Of a stretch of 64,000 nt of DNA, positions 45,901 through 58,400 are shown in pieces. Position 1 is the first letter of the stretch, and every line of letters starts with the position of its first letter. Made by a program: the position numbers and the translations under genes. A model generated the notes under the pieces. That model worked only from the letters and a program-made list of their open reading frames with translations. It was not told the origin of the DNA and made no database searches. This DNA is from Blasia pusilla (lineage: Eukaryota; Marchantiophyta; Marchantiopsida; Blasiales). Location of the stretch: positions 17,422,001 to 17,486,000 of the forward strand of contig CM114274.1 of the NCBI GenBank assembly GCA_050084515.1. Direction: 5' to 3'.

Positions 45901-48900
45901 TCTGTTTATGAGCACTTTTTTCTGTTGTCCTAAAATGTCCCCCCCCACCTGCGGAACTCTCCGTCTCCATGGTGTCACCCCTCCTTGGATGATGTCTGGC
46001 CTTCAATTCTAGCAACCATTTGTGTTTCACTTTTGGGTGTTAGTTGAGCTCTGCCTTTCTTAGCAGGCATGCAAGTTTTTTTTACTATCCAAGTTAGAAC
46101 TTAGAAGTAATTTAATTGGTGTTTTTTTTTTGTTTGGTCAGTGGTGTTGATCTGTAGTGGTGGGGAGTCCAAAGATACAAGCAACGTTCATGACTGTTAC
46201 TATAATTCTGTACACCCTTAGATAAATCTCTTACTAGAGTAAGGAATTTCGCTGGAGGTAAGGAATCATTTATTAGTCAATTGAAGAGTTAACTGATGAA
46301 GACATGAGACGACAAATATCAATCTTTCATGGTGCTTGTTCATTCTGGGAGCAGTGATTAGGTTAGAAACCTTGATAGGTGTTGCTCAGAAAGGATATCC
46401 CATCGCTGGTGATGTTGCTGTTGATGATCACCATACAGTTCATTCCAGAATATAAGGAGTGGGTAAGTATAATATAAGTAATTCTTTGTCAGTTAATTGA
46501 AGAACATACTGGTGAAGGCATGAAACCACAGATATTAGGCAGTTTTTCATTGTTCTTGTCCATTCAGGGAGCAATGAATGGGATTAGAAGCCTTGGCAGA
46601 TTCTATAGAGAAAAGTCATAGGATCAATGCTGGGCGGATGGGCCTGTCTTAATTGATTCACTGTTGATGACATACTTGCATTCCACAATATAAGATGTCT
46701 TAAATTAGGTATATTCGATTTTTTTACAGATAACAACCGGGAACTTCCTCCATTACAGCCTCAACAAGAGCTTAAGCTCAAGCAGCTAACAGTGATGACA
46801 CTGGCTGAAACAGCAAAGGTATTGTCTGATATTTTGAATGTGGAGTCCATCTTGAGCAGCTGTAAGGCATTGTTGACATTTTTGTTACCAGTTCATTGGA
46901 TCTTGTAATTGCTGCAACATGGAGATCACCTAAGATAGTCAGCTGAATTTTATCTGTGTTTGAATTTTGAGAGTTTGAGTTCATGTGGGCACCTGCTTTT
47001 GGAAGGAGAGCAAAACTGAAATGGATATACTGTTCTCACTTGAAGGACATAACTTTTAATCTGTTCAGCATCCTGTGAGGATTTCTGGTGGTTTTTAACA
47101 AGAAGGCCAGTGGCATTGTGGAGTCAATTCAGTAATTTTTCTTAGTCTTCCTTGTACAGGTGTTACCATATGATCTGCTAATGCAACAGCTGGATGTTTC
47201 CAATGTTCGTGAGTTGGAAGATCTTTTGATTAACGATTGCATGTACGCGGTATGTATATGCAGCTGATTGTCATTCCCTTAGTGAGTTGTCTTGAGTTTT
47301 GTTCCCCTCAGATTCACTTCTACTCTGCTTAGGCTGTGAGGATATTCATTGATGTTTTGGAGAGCACACACAGACCTTCGAGTCAAAGATACAGGTGTTG
47401 GGCAATGGGTAATTTTCCTCAATAATGATAGAGTAACTGGACCCTGGATTTATTGCATTCTTAGCTGGTTATAATTACTAGGGAGATGGTAGGAGTATGG
47501 GTGTTTTTGAACAGTGGCAGCTTCTTCTGTTCATCTTTTTATTTTGAGTGGAAAGTGACATTGCACTGGTCCACAACTACCATGAAATTGTGCTGTTTGA
47601 TGACTCAGGTCACAAGCTGCCCCAAAGCTCTGCTCTGAATACTATTGAGGCCTGTAGGGGTTCGAGAGTATATGTTGTGAGTGAGAAGAGATGTACATCA
47701 CTATGCATGTATTAATAGTAATCTCTCATGTACTTGGAAGGTGGAAGTATGGAGTCTGTCCTGATGAAGAGTATGTTAGCGGCTCTAACAAGTTCATCAA
47801 CTGGCTTTGCAGGGTATTGTGAGAGGTAAATTGGATCAGCGCCGGCGTTGCTTTGAGGCAAGTTACAGGCTTAATAACCACATATGTCTTCATCATAATG
47901 GCGTTGACTGACAATCAATAGCAGCTGAGCCTTTGCCAATTGGGCTTGAAGAGTAGGTGTACATTAGGCAACATTCTTGAATAATGAAAATGTATATTGT
48001 AAGGTAGTACTCACATGAAAGTGCTCTTGACTATCTCTCATATTCAAGGAGTTGCCCTTGCTTTGGTGGTATTGATTCAGGACCTCTCAAGTGAGGTGGT
48101 CCGAGTAAAGTAGAGGAGTTTCTTTCAATTTCAAGACTGATCACCAACATTTGACCATACCAACTTCAGTATTGATTTGTAGTATATACACATCAACAGT
48201 GAAGTGGTTGTATGAATTTAAGATCATCAACCTGATGAATTTTACATTGTGGAGAGTGGTATCCTCATCCATGTTATTTGCACCTACAGGTCCAATTTGC
48301 TGCAGGCAGAGACTTGAGACCAGGCCAACTAGAGAATATGATCAACACACTTGCAACTTGGTGATACTCTCAGCTTGCTGGGGCTGTCAGTTTATATTGT
48401 GCTTATATACTACCTATTTCTTGGACAAGGAGCACTGAATATTAAAATCTTTGTCTCTTCTGGGTGGAAGTAGGAAGGTTCTGCATATATCAGTTAAGCC
48501 CAGACAGTAGGCTAGAGGAGTGAGTGGGCTTCAGGTTCTCAGGCCTAACTTACATTTCTTGATAGTTTTTCGTTTTGTTGTGTGAATGGAGGATTTATGT
48601 AAAGTCTTCTGCACGGGATTTTAAGGATCTGGTTATGCCTGCTGAATTCCCATTTTTTTGCAATAATTTTTTCTTCTCGGTCTTTGGTTCTTGCCCTCAC
48701 ATAATACTGCACAGATGCTGTAACTTGTGGGCCTGTTGAATTCAAATGCAGGTTGGGCAACACGGATAATTTATTGCTGACAATCCAAGAAAAAATCAAA
48801 TGGGCAGATAGCATGAGTGATGTAGACAGAAAACACAAGAAGGAGGTTGAAGATAAGGCAGAGGAACTGAGAAAGTCTATTAAGGTGAGTGGAATTTCAA

Positions 48901-50261
48901 CATTGACTGAGTGGACTTGTTATAAGGATTTCCCTTAGTGTTCAGGTTTAATTCCTTCAGTTTGTCTATTGAAGGTAGGTCATAAGGTGTACAGTTTAGT
49001 AAATGAGCGGTAGCAGGCATGGCTTGCCATTTAATAATCAGTAGCTTTATCAAAGTAACAAGTCATGGAGCAGGGTACTCTCATCAAACATTATCTTGAA
49101 TATGGCAGCTTCTCATGGAATTTTAATGTTCCATTTTCTCTTTTGACTCATTCAATATTGAGGAGAGCACTCATTTGCTTTCGTAATACTGGATTAAGGG
49201 ATCGTGAAGACTGTCAGGACCTCTCATCTTGGGTATAGATGTTGTGTGTTGTATGGAAAATATGCAGTTACCTTTGTAGGCACATTTTTTTTCTGGTGCT
49301 TGTGTGAGATGGAGATCAAAGTTGGTCGATATATGTTTCTCACTTGGTGGCAGAAGCCTTTGTACACCAACCTGTAAGCAGGCCGAGATGGAATTGCGGG
49401 GACAGCAAGATGTGGGTTATAGTGAGAGTGGGGCTTTGGTCATGGATTATGTTGAAGAAGACCGGATTCGACCAAAGAGGTACATGTTTGCTCTTATCAT
49501 ATGTCTTGTAGTTCATCTAATCTATACACGGGAATACATTATCTAAACCTTAGAATTTCACTTCGCAACTTTCTGGACTGCAGTGGTACCCATGAGTGAA
49601 TGGTTTGTGAAAGATATTTTCTTAGTTTGAGCAGTTGGGGCAGACCAATTTTAAACTGGATGGTTTTTATAAGGGTCTCTCTGTGGCTTGTCTCACCTGT
49701 TGACATCTACGCAAGCAGGTCCCTGGGAAGACCTAGTCGATAATGTTTGCTGCCTGAACCAGAAGGTGTTAAGCCTCTTACCTCTATGGAGACGGTCTCT
49801 AGTATACATTTTGTAGCAAGGCGGTCATTTTAAATCCTGCAACTTTCTAGTCCATTCTGGCTCTCCAATCAGAAGTTTGATTTTTCAAGCATATGTGAAG
49901 GGATATGCAAGTGTTTTGATATGAAAATTTTCTTTGGACGGAAGTCCTAACCATAACTAGAGCCGTTTCTACCCTGATTGGAGTTGGAGACAGCATCCTT
50001 TGCGCCTGTAGATATGGTCATTTTTATCAGTAATAGCCAGCCTGTCGATTCTCTTCTAGTTATCCTAAAGTTTCACCGCTCATCTTGGTGTGGAGCAGTC
50101 ATGGTCGGCAGTAAAAAATGCTTCATGGTTGTCCTCTACTTGTTGGTGAGTACTGCAGTGTCACTTCCTCATCCGCAAGTTTTACCATCAAGATCTCAGT
50201 GCATTCTCATCTGAACTAGATGGGCTGATGTGGAATTCTGTGTGCATGCAGAAGGCGGTAG
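42937..50261 (+). CDS. CSN7: CSN7, COP9 signalosome subunit 7
   Basis: CSN7 is a PCI-domain subunit of the COP9 signalosome, which removes NEDD8 from cullins in the nucleus. Exons: 42937-43095, 44186-44261, 46730-46818, 47160-47249, 47813-47857, 48290-48360, 48752-48884, 49382-49479 and probably 50252-50261. Phases join throughout, giving 256 residues against about 260 in Arabidopsis. Seen: ATSHPSLFAFSELLTLPHV, ELLRLFAHGTW, ELKLKQLTVMTLAE, YDLLMQQLDVSNVRELEDLL, GIVRGKLDQ, FAAGRDLRPGQL, IQEKIKWADSMSDVDRKHKK, MDYVEEDRIRPKR. The ATG gives MEVEMRQAELVEQF, in line with plant CSN7. The last exon (three Arg codons, then TAG) is the least certain; a splice to 49584 would instead end SGTHE. All exons are open. 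Confidence 0.93.
43605..43740. repeat. Two tandem 68-base units in CSN7 intron 1
   Basis: ATAGGGAATCATTATTTCAG at 43605 recurs at 43673. Both units end with GTCAAGAAACCGTA. They differ at only about three positions, so the duplication is recent. Confidence 0.9.
44626..45228. repeat. Two tandem 301-base units in CSN7 intron 2
   Basis: The unit starting TTTTCTCAAGTTGAG at 44626 recurs at 44927. The copies differ at only a few positions (for example GCACAACAG against GCACGACAG). Each contains the same 68-codon ORF (44710-44916 and 45011-45217), which is a result of the duplication and has no recognisable family. Confidence 0.93.
45228..45445 (+). mobile_element. LINE 3'-end relic in CSN7 intron 2
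   Basis: The plus strand contains TCTTCCAGGGCCCTATCCTC and, later, GGGTTCCTGTGGACAAAAAATTC. Compared in reverse complement with 9340-9560, both ends and the spacing match. It is therefore a third member of the family found at 9330-9720 and 54545-55100, here in the sense direction of the host gene. Confidence 0.5.
46221..46692. repeat. Old tandem duplication of ~235 bases in CSN7 intron 2
   Basis: GTCAATTGAAGAGTTAACTG with ATGAGACGACA and a GGGAGCAGTGAT at 46277-46360 is echoed by GTTAATTGAAGAACATACTG, ATGAAACCACA and GGGAGCAATGAAT at 46493-46580. Both units end near CATTCCA(GA/CA)ATATAAG. Identity is roughly 70% by eye. Confidence 0.6.
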
Positions 50262-51400
50262 TGTGAGATCATCAATTGTTTATGCTAGATCAAAACATCA
50301 ATCCAATTTTTTGGGGTTTAGATTGGCAATCTCTCTTCTCTCTCTCTTTTTCTCTCATGAGGCAAACAATTCTTTGCTGGTTGGATTGACCCCCAATGCC
50401 TGCTTGTGCGCAGCGTGATGTAGACAGAGTGGGAAGAAATTTAAGTAGTCATAGAGTAGCTTAGATGGGAAAGAAATTAGTATAGTCTCTTTCTTCCGTT
50501 TGGGAAAGCCTTTGGTAGGAGCTGAATGTGTGGAGAATAGGAGGATGTACTGACCTTGCCCTGTCGCATAGGGCTGTAATGGTGTGTTCAATACGAACAG
50601 GTGTTGGCAGAAGTGGTTGAGTTAACATGAGTTGTAAATTTTACATTGATTAATGGCAAAGCCCACTATGGTTAAGCTGTAAATCCAAATTTGACTTGAC
50701 TTGATTCCGTGTCATGGTGCGCTTCAAGTGGTAACCTTAAGACTCATTGGAATAGAATACATTCTTTAAATCTGTAGTCGATCTGTGGGATATTCATCAG
50801 AATCGGATTGTTGCAAGAGCTGGAATATTTGTTGATTGGAGGGCTATGCATGGGAATCGGATTCTTGGAGGAGCGTGGATATTCACTGATTGGAGGGCTA
50901 TTCATGGAATGCGGGGTCTTGGAGGAGATAGGACTACTGTTGAATTGGTGGGATGAAGTTGACGTAGTTCCTTCTCGCTCTATGGATGGAGTTACTCTTG
51001 CCTCACATAGGTAGGGACACATGCTGCGAGTTAATTAAATATTAGCTAAATCACGTTAGTCACAGCCATCGAGCATCCAAATATAGACTACCACATGAAT
51101 GTGCAATTGTCTTGGCCCTCGATGGGTCTGTTTTAGATTTTGTCGAAGGTGACTGAAAGATTCATTTTGTAAGAACTAGTAAGGTGCTAGGGCGATGCAT
51201 GGGAAATAGAAGTGATCGAAGAGTATTTGTAAGTGTAAAGTTTGTGAAAAGATTAATGATATCGCACACAAATACAAATTTCTTTTCTTTGTTCTCATGG
51301 CATGAAACATTTTCTTATTGTGGAGTTGTCTGAAATTAAACATAAAAATGCTAACAAATCAAGAAGCGCTCTCCCTTAATTAAATAGATGTCATGTTTTT
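50262..51400. other. CSN7 3' flank and intergenic DNA
   Basis: No gene recognised. The stretch holds the 54-base tandem array (50790-50960) and otherwise plain AT-rich text. Several short ORFs on both strands lack any known motif. Confidence 0.5.
50790..50960. repeat. 54-base tandem array, about three units
   Basis: TGATTGGAGGGCTATGCATG at 50833 recurs at 50887 as TGATTGGAGGGCTATTCATG. Diverged half-units flank on both sides. The frame stays open on both strands, giving 18-residue repeats (LIGGLxM-GxLEE on plus, a Ser/Pro-rich SPPI pattern on minus). Which strand, if any, is coding is unknown. Confidence 0.75.
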
Positions 51401-51589
51401 TTATTCAGGTCAGACCACTGCCGATCGTAAGTTTGTAAGTCCCCCGACCTAATTGGTTCATACCCTGAGGTTGGTCCTAAAAGCCTGCTAGGACAGACCG
51501 CAGTGTGGGGACGTTGTCTGGAGGCCTAACGATCTCCAAATCAGCGTACTCTCCAATCAGGTCGTCTATCCGGCCTGCACAATCAGATC

Positions 51590-52084
51590 CTTAGATTACT
51601 GCGTTAACCCAACCAAGGAAAGGACGAACGTTATTCACAGAACACTCGGATAAGGCAGGGAAGGTGACTATTCCTGATCGGGAACTGCCCATCTTACCAG
51701 ACACGGTGAAAGACGATGGAAGGAATGCCAACGAAACGAATGGACGTGGCGCTCCATCATACGATACTATGTTTACATCCGTTTCTGCTGGCCAGGTGCC
51801 AACAACCTGACTCACAGCGCCTCCATACTTGCCCTCGTTTCTCTAAATCTACTCTTCCCCGTCGAGACGTGAGCGTCCGTGCATCTATCTCCCAAAGAAG
51901 GAACTAGCTGCGGTTTTGGAGTGTAATCTTTTTTTTTTGTGTACGACCGAGAATCGTCGAAGTTGACGAGTACAGCAAGATTAACGCCACGTTTGATTCG
52001 GAAGCAGCTCACTAACGGAGGAATCAGGAGCAATGTAGTCAGAACTACAAAATTCCATGGATCGTATTGACGACATTGTTTCAA
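51590..52084 (-). CDS. Possible small secreted protein, two-exon model (weak)
   Basis: A minus-strand ATG at 52084 starts MKQCRQYDPWNFVVLTTLLL, with a hydrophobic stretch ending near VSC that looks like a signal peptide. It is followed by FRIKRGVNLAVLVNFDDSR and a possible donor. A second open segment at 51804-51600 (GTWPAETDVNIVSYDGAPRP, SGKMGSSRSGIVTFPALSEC) follows a possible acceptor. I do not recognise the protein. It could be a chance pair of ORFs. Confidence 0.2.
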
Positions 52085-52930
52085 AACGTTTTTCTTCCAA
52101 AGAAGTCTACCTACTTATAGAATTCCTATTTAAAAACAAACCATGTTTTTGAGGAAAGAAATATATAAATGTTATCCTGAAATCTTAGGAAAGAAATAAG
52201 CAAGGAAAAAAGGAGCAAGAAAAAGGAGAATTCAAATTTGGGCAAGAGCAAATGGAAATTTATTCGGAGAAGTTAATTTAGGAGGCCATTCTTACCAAAA
52301 AAATTTCTTATGGAATTTTAACTTATCTTGCATGTGCAATTTTATTCACAAAATTTTTGAAAACCATATTGTGTTGAATAGGTTGTACACTTGAGGAATC
52401 GATTTTTATCCCAATTTTGATATCCTTGCAGCCCATTAGAATTTTCTTAGTTAGCTTTACCTGTTATCGTTCAAGAAGCAAAACATTTTAGGTGGGGAAT
52501 GGTACCTCGGGAGATTCACTTCCGGTGGAAAAAATAATCTATTTCACGGAGAAATATTCATTGGAGATTCTCACTAATGATGAGTGAGAATCATTAGAGT
52601 CAACAAGAACCATAGAAAACTTAAAGTATATCCACTTTATTATAAAATAAACCTCAAAAGAGGAAAAAGAAAGGTAATAACATCTCAAAAGAGGAGTAAA
52701 AAAATGCATAAAAGAATGCAAAAAAGAAAATGGCAACTAGCCAACGCAAACACCGACTCAACAAGCTACACGATTGATAGCCTGAAAAAAATCAGACAAG
52801 AACACGAGTGGTTGGTCAGACGTGAATGGACGACGAGGGGAGCGACCCCCCATCACCTCCACACGACGTATCAATGCCAAGGCTTCTGCACGTTGTAAGG
52901 CCACTGAAATGCATTGCCGAAAATAAGTAG
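52085..52930. other. AT-rich intergenic DNA
   Basis: Runs of A/T with no conserved reading frame. A Lys-rich plus-strand ORF (52584-52898) is compositionally biased and overlaps the end of the retroelement relic that begins near 52930. Confidence 0.5.
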
Positions 52931-54530
52931 TAATTACAGAGAGAGAAGGACTACGGGAAGGGGAAGGTGATGATTCTCGGGGGAGTGATGAGCACATGTT
53001 TTCAGGAAAGTATCAAAAGACACATGTAAATGATCGAATAGTTCCACTACAAAAGGAATAAATCCATCACTTGCGTGTCTCACACCATAACTTAACTCCT
53101 TAATTCTTGCCGCACCTTCGGCCGCCAAACCTTTGGTATGTGCGGCTCGACACACCAAGTCAGCACGTATTAGATCAGCAACCACCACATCACCTAGTGT
53201 CCGGAATCCACCTCGAGACATAACAAGATCCACTCTTCGACGAGAGGTTGCTTGTGTGGTTGAAGGTAGGACATGGAGTTGCTCTTGCCCAACGGTGTAT
53301 CCTGTAGCACTAGCCACCAATGCTACTGCCCCTCTAATGACATCATGTGTGGCCGTTCGTTCTCCACCATGTGCACATCGGAGAATATGGATACCCTTGG
53401 CATCAATGGGATCCCCGCATACAGAATTCTGCACACCTACCAGAGAAGGATGGGGAAGTCCAAGACGTAATCGCAAAAGTTGTCGAGAATATACTTCGAG
53501 AAAGACGAAAAGGAAGAATAAGAGGATTTGCAGTAAGCCGCGCCCCCGCTCCGTTACCCGCACATGAATGCAGACGAACTTAATGAGCGTCAAAGGATGC
53601 CTCGGAGAGAATGTTGGAAAAGTTGATTTCATGCAGATTCTCACAGATATGCTCTTGAAGTCGATCAAACCCTTCCGTAATCAATTGACTGAAAGGGGAT
53701 AGAATTTCTTGTGTAGCAAGAGGAAGAAGAGCTCGTGCAGATCTCATTTGTTGTTGAAATAACAAGTCCCCCTCCTCTACATGGGCGATATGATCCATTA
53801 AGATAGGTGTATATACTTGGAGAAATCTTGAAGCCATAATCCGTGCTACCAACGCCAAAATCCCCAAAAAGGATGCAGGAGCAGATGCGACTGTGGAGGA
53901 CAATCCCACCCCTCCAAAAGAAATAGGTAAGATAGCTTGTGGTGAAGCAAAGACACCATCCTCACCCTCAAAGATATTCGAGCCAAGAAGTTGACCAAAA
54001 GTTACCAAGATAGAAGCGTCAAAAGAGGCCAATGGATGTAAGAACCTTGAAGTGGAAGGACAAGTGCGAAGAAGGTAGGAAGGACGTTGTAGAAAACATT
54101 GGGAGAGAATTCCATAAGCCACTTGGGGATCCCCTAGATGAGGTAACAAATGAAGCCATTCCACGTCTTTCAAAGGGCCTCATCCAAGAACTTTGAGACA
54201 TAGTTGATGAAGCCAATTGGGACCCCAAGAACCCTAACCCCTTCAATGTAGATGGGAAAATCAAGAGTAGGTGGGGTGAATGTTGAGGGAAGGCATGAAG
54301 GATATCATACTCCACATTTACTAGGTTGGACTTGAAGGTTTAAGAAAGAGAGTTTCTCCACGAAATGGGTATAAGCAGGAACCACTTTAGAAGGAGGACC
54401 TATAATGTGAGTCTCATCAACAACAGAAGGGAAAAGACAAGATGGAAATGCTTGGGCTGATGCTCGAAGGGCACGAAAGTGGGTAATGGTAAAGAGTGGG
54501 CCACCCATGATCACCTTGACGTGTGCCATA
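52930..54530 (-). mobile_element. Non-LTR retrotransposon relic: RT end and nuclease-like C-terminus
   Basis: From right to left on the minus strand: GTRQGD in an adjacent frame, GGPLFTITHFRALRASAQAF, then a degenerate RT active site (VVDETHIIGP where (Y/A)DDTHIIGP is expected, about 54420-54398), LNLQVQPSKCGV, then frames 54173-53580 (GILSQCFLQRPSYLLRT, GGVGLSS) and 53668-52934 with CGDPIDAKGIHILRCAHGGE, THDVIRGAV and RRVDLVMSRGGF-LGDVVVADL. The last part, a C-x-H-x-C-GG box followed by an R-x-D...D-V-x-x-D pattern, resembles the PD-(D/E)xK-like endonuclease region at the end of some algal and plant RT elements. Frames are broken. Confidence 0.65.
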
Positions 54531-54539
54531 AGCCGATTG

Positions 54540-55190
54540 TGAGAATGAATGAATGAATAGATTTATTGTCCACGGGGACCCCACAGGGCCATGGGACTTA
54601 GTTTTGACACTTAACAACGAATTTGGAGAGAGCAAGCACCAGCAAGGGCCTAAGGGGTCCACAGAGCCAAGTGAGTGTCCTTGGTCTTCACACAACTATG
54701 CAAGAATTTAGCAATCTGAGCTGATTCTGCCTAGTCATGAACGGGAGGACCCTGGGAGCTCGGTGAACAAAGAGATCCGGGAAGTCAAGCCTAATGTGAT
54801 CGTGAAAGGTGCAGTCGAAGAGGTAATGATGTTCATCATCAACAAGCCCCGAGTTGCAAAATCTACATAATCTGTCCTCTCTTTTTTTTCAGTGAGAATT
54901 TTCCTTTCTCAATCTCCAAGTCAAGAGAGCCACATCTGAATCTCGCTAATGTATGACGTAACTTAGTGGGAATGGGGGCAGAGATGTAGGAGGCTTCTTT
55001 GCATGGATCTGCAGATTGTTCATGAGGGTGTGGTAGCGCCTCATTCTTTCACCATTTTTGTGAGAGGAATTCCCCATGCTTTCCCAGAGGCGCTGGTGTC
55101 GGCCCCAGTTGATGGCAATGTAATTGTTGTGTAATTGTTCAGCAAGGTCTTGGTGGGTGGCCGTAGGCAGGTCATCGATGGATATTCCCC
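54540..55190 (-). mobile_element. LINE 3'-end relic, minus strand
   Basis: The minus strand reads through MGNSSHKNGERMRRYHTL (about 55080-55020) to DRLCRFCNSGLVDDEHHY-LFDC (about 54880-54820), a Cys/His box also seen near 9600. It ends with GTGGACAATAAATC and a run of ATTC units at 54575-54545. The AATAAA and simple tail mark the 3' terminus. It is a different element from the RT relic just to its left. Confidence 0.6.
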
Positions 55191-55194
55191 ATTT

Positions 55195-55296
<102 letters not shown>

Positions 55297-55433
55297 TCGT
55301 TATTTTCCTCTAATGTTTCGAAATCTCTTTGTAAGCACCTCTATATATGACATGAAAGAATATAGAAAAAACAAAGTATCTCTGTTAATGTATATTTCCA
55401 AGAATATTGTTGAGATGAGGGTAAATTACTTAC

Positions 55434-58400
55434 TGCATGAGTCTTCGAAGATGCTTGAATCCATATATTGAGTGTAATGATGCACAAAAAATTTTCTTTT
55501 ATAGAGCATGCTGAAGCTCTCTTTCATTGTTGCAAACCTGCTTCTGGAAATCCAAAAACTTCTTGTTGGGAAATAAATACTTGGACTTGATATCATTTTT
55601 TTACCCTCTCAATGGATATCCGCTTGTACTATTTAAAAAAATAATTTGCAAACATTCTTATCTCTTGTACTGAATTCTAAGTTTTGCGATTTGGAGCAAT
55701 AGCCTTTAACTCATTTGAAACCACCCTATCTTCTGTCTTTTTGCAAAAATCCACAATAATGAGATTTTGAGGCATGGTCAAACAAAGCAAGAGATGTTTG
55801 CTGTGAATGTGTGAGTGATTTGATTTTTTTCTAATGACTCTCATATAGAGGAAAAAATGAAACCAAAGAGACAAAATATACTTGGCATGACTTCAAATTG
55901 TAAGTATGATTCGAATTAATTATCTTTTTAAATGGAGAAGATTGCTTATGTGACTTACCCGATACATGTGTTATTTGCAAGACAAAGCATAGAATAAGGC
56001 TTGTCGAGAGCAGGCTCTTGGCACATGCCAACTTTGAATCCTTCCATATTCCAATGTATCTACAAGGAATAGTCAAAGGTAATTCTAATAAAAACCAAAT
56101 GAGAAAAAAACCAACAAGTAGAGGAATTTCATTAGATCAAGCAAGAATATAATCATCATTAGCTCAGCAAAAATTGGAAAAAAATATTCTAGGATTATAA
56201 CAATCAAAATAATATCAATGACTTTGTGAGAAATTAGGATTCATAAACTTTCATCACCAATAGTCAAAATGTCCTCCAAGTGGTATAGAGTGTGTGTCCT
56301 TTTGAGGGCTTGTACATATTGATGAAAGCTTTTAGAAAAAAACTAGTATGAAACCCTCATAATGTAAGGTAAAAATGAGGTAGTCCTAGAGTAGAAAGGC
56401 ATATCAACAAGATATGACGGTTTAGAGAAGGTAACATGACATATGATACAATTTTAAATTTATTATCATAGATACAGCAAAGAGATAACTTCAAATCCAT
56501 TTGAGGCTCATAGTGGGGGTTGGAGGGTTAAAAGAGCTCACAATAACCCTAAAAATGGTTGAAAATTTTGGTAGAACTAGTTTAATTAGCTTTGTGGAAA
56601 GGTTTTGGTGCATGTGTGAGATGAGGTTGTTCAAAGCTGTATCGTATCATCGAAGAATCTTACTTCAATTAACTACTCATGGTGTGATGAAGTGTACTAG
56701 TACTTACCATACGAAGACGTTCCCTAACACGGGACAGACTTTGGTGCAGATCTGAGACATTACAAAGATTTCCTCGCATGAGAAGTGCACATGCGAGGTA
56801 GGTGAAGCTTGTCGGGTTGGCTTTGATGAGTTGATTATCTCTCGAGAAAGCATCCGTAAACATCTGCTTGAAAAAAGTCATCCCCATTAGTTCCACCATT
56901 TTCTTATGCAATGCGAGAGAGCGTAAGTTAGGGAAAATCTCATGGGCTCTATAGTAAGTATGGCTTATGTCAAAAGTGGTGCACGATGATATGTATTATC
57001 GTTGGAAATTGTTATTCTAACCATGGAATTCATCCTGGAAGAACTTTTGAGTAGCTGGTAGATATTTCTGTGGTTCCCCAACACTGAATTCTCTTTCCCG
57101 ATCGAAATAAGTGTCACAACTGACCTGGTTGACAGATCGGGGTCCTTGCGCTAACCTGCCGCCTTCGACCAGACGGTGGTCAGATTCGTCAGTATTTCCG
57201 GAGACCACGATATTCCCAAGAGCATCCGAGGAAGGAGAGGCTAGGCTCACCAAAATTCTAGTCACTGAAGAAAATTCGGTAATTGACTCTTGGAGCGTAA
57301 GTGATTGAATTGAGACGTACCACAAAGTGAGGAGGTGGTCAGCGGAGCTATACTCGACATTAGAAAGTGTAGACGAGGAAATGGAACTAGATTTGTCGTA
57401 ACCTCGTTTAAGTCAACTGCAAAACACGCGCGGGAAGGTCTCAAAATGCCATGTAAGTGGTTTTGTACATACTATCACGATAGCCCTAAACGCAATTCTG
57501 ACGACAACTGGATCATGAATCCGAACGCGGGATTTCCAGCCCTTCAGATGATGATTCAATTCTTTAGAATACGAGGTGCCATCTGGGCTGGTTGTAAGTT
57601 TACTCAGTAGGATTGACAACAGTCTCGTAGGTAGTGGCCATCTCTGCTTTTGAGATATTCTCGTACCATTTAAAGGGCCATCAAACCGCATTGAACTCGT
57701 CAAATGTAGAAGCAAATTCGCAGCAATGCTGTTCATTTCGTCGAAAGGCTTTCCTTCCCTGTGAGTGCCCTTGACTTTACCCCTTGATGTGGAGCAAGAG
57801 CGCTGTCCTGCCTCAGCTCTTGCAACCCAGGAGTCTCTCCTGCTGCAAATCATGACGTAGGACGAACAGGAAATGCCAACGCTGTTAACATAACTAACTG
57901 GACCTATTTTAGGGTCGTCTTGGGTTGTCACAAACTTCTGAGGGTAAAACCTCAATCGATCTGGTGAATAGCATTAGCCACACTGATCTTCAGCATAACG
58001 TAGACCAAGTTTCCGAACTAGAACTTCACATTGACTTGAATCGCGAGTAGTTGAAGGTGAAAGAGAGAATCTAGATGCAGAGAGAGGACTAGGAGTGAGG
58101 ATCAGAACTGCAACGCACTGTAGGATTTCAAGCAACGCCTGATTCTCCATTGGCAGGACGCAATCAGCATGCTCAGCCAAGATCGCTGTCGAAAGCAGGC
58201 TGCGCAGACGAACGGTGATGAGTGCACTTTCGCGAGTGTTCTTTTCCAGTATCATTCACAAATCTTTCCAACTAATCTCCCTGTGGAATTCTCGGGTTTA
58301 ACTGATTTCAATTCGTACAAGATGCCAGGATCCAAATCTGAGTGCTTTCTTGGACCTGTTGTATGGCGATGTGATAACATCATCGTCTTCGGAAGGAAAT

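Noticed and set aside
49561-49599. Alternative last exon of CSN7 ending SGTHE
   Set aside because: It splices in phase, but the downstream exon at 50252 gives the conserved Arg-rich end; kept only as an alternative.
52934-53668. 244-codon minus-strand ORF as a host gene
   Set aside because: It continues an RT relic and looks like the C-terminus of a non-LTR polyprotein.
57017-57325. Minus-strand 102-codon ORF as part of epsilon-tubulin
   Set aside because: It overlaps the end of the exon at 57416-57321 but its own residues do not match epsilon-tubulin; most of it is intron.
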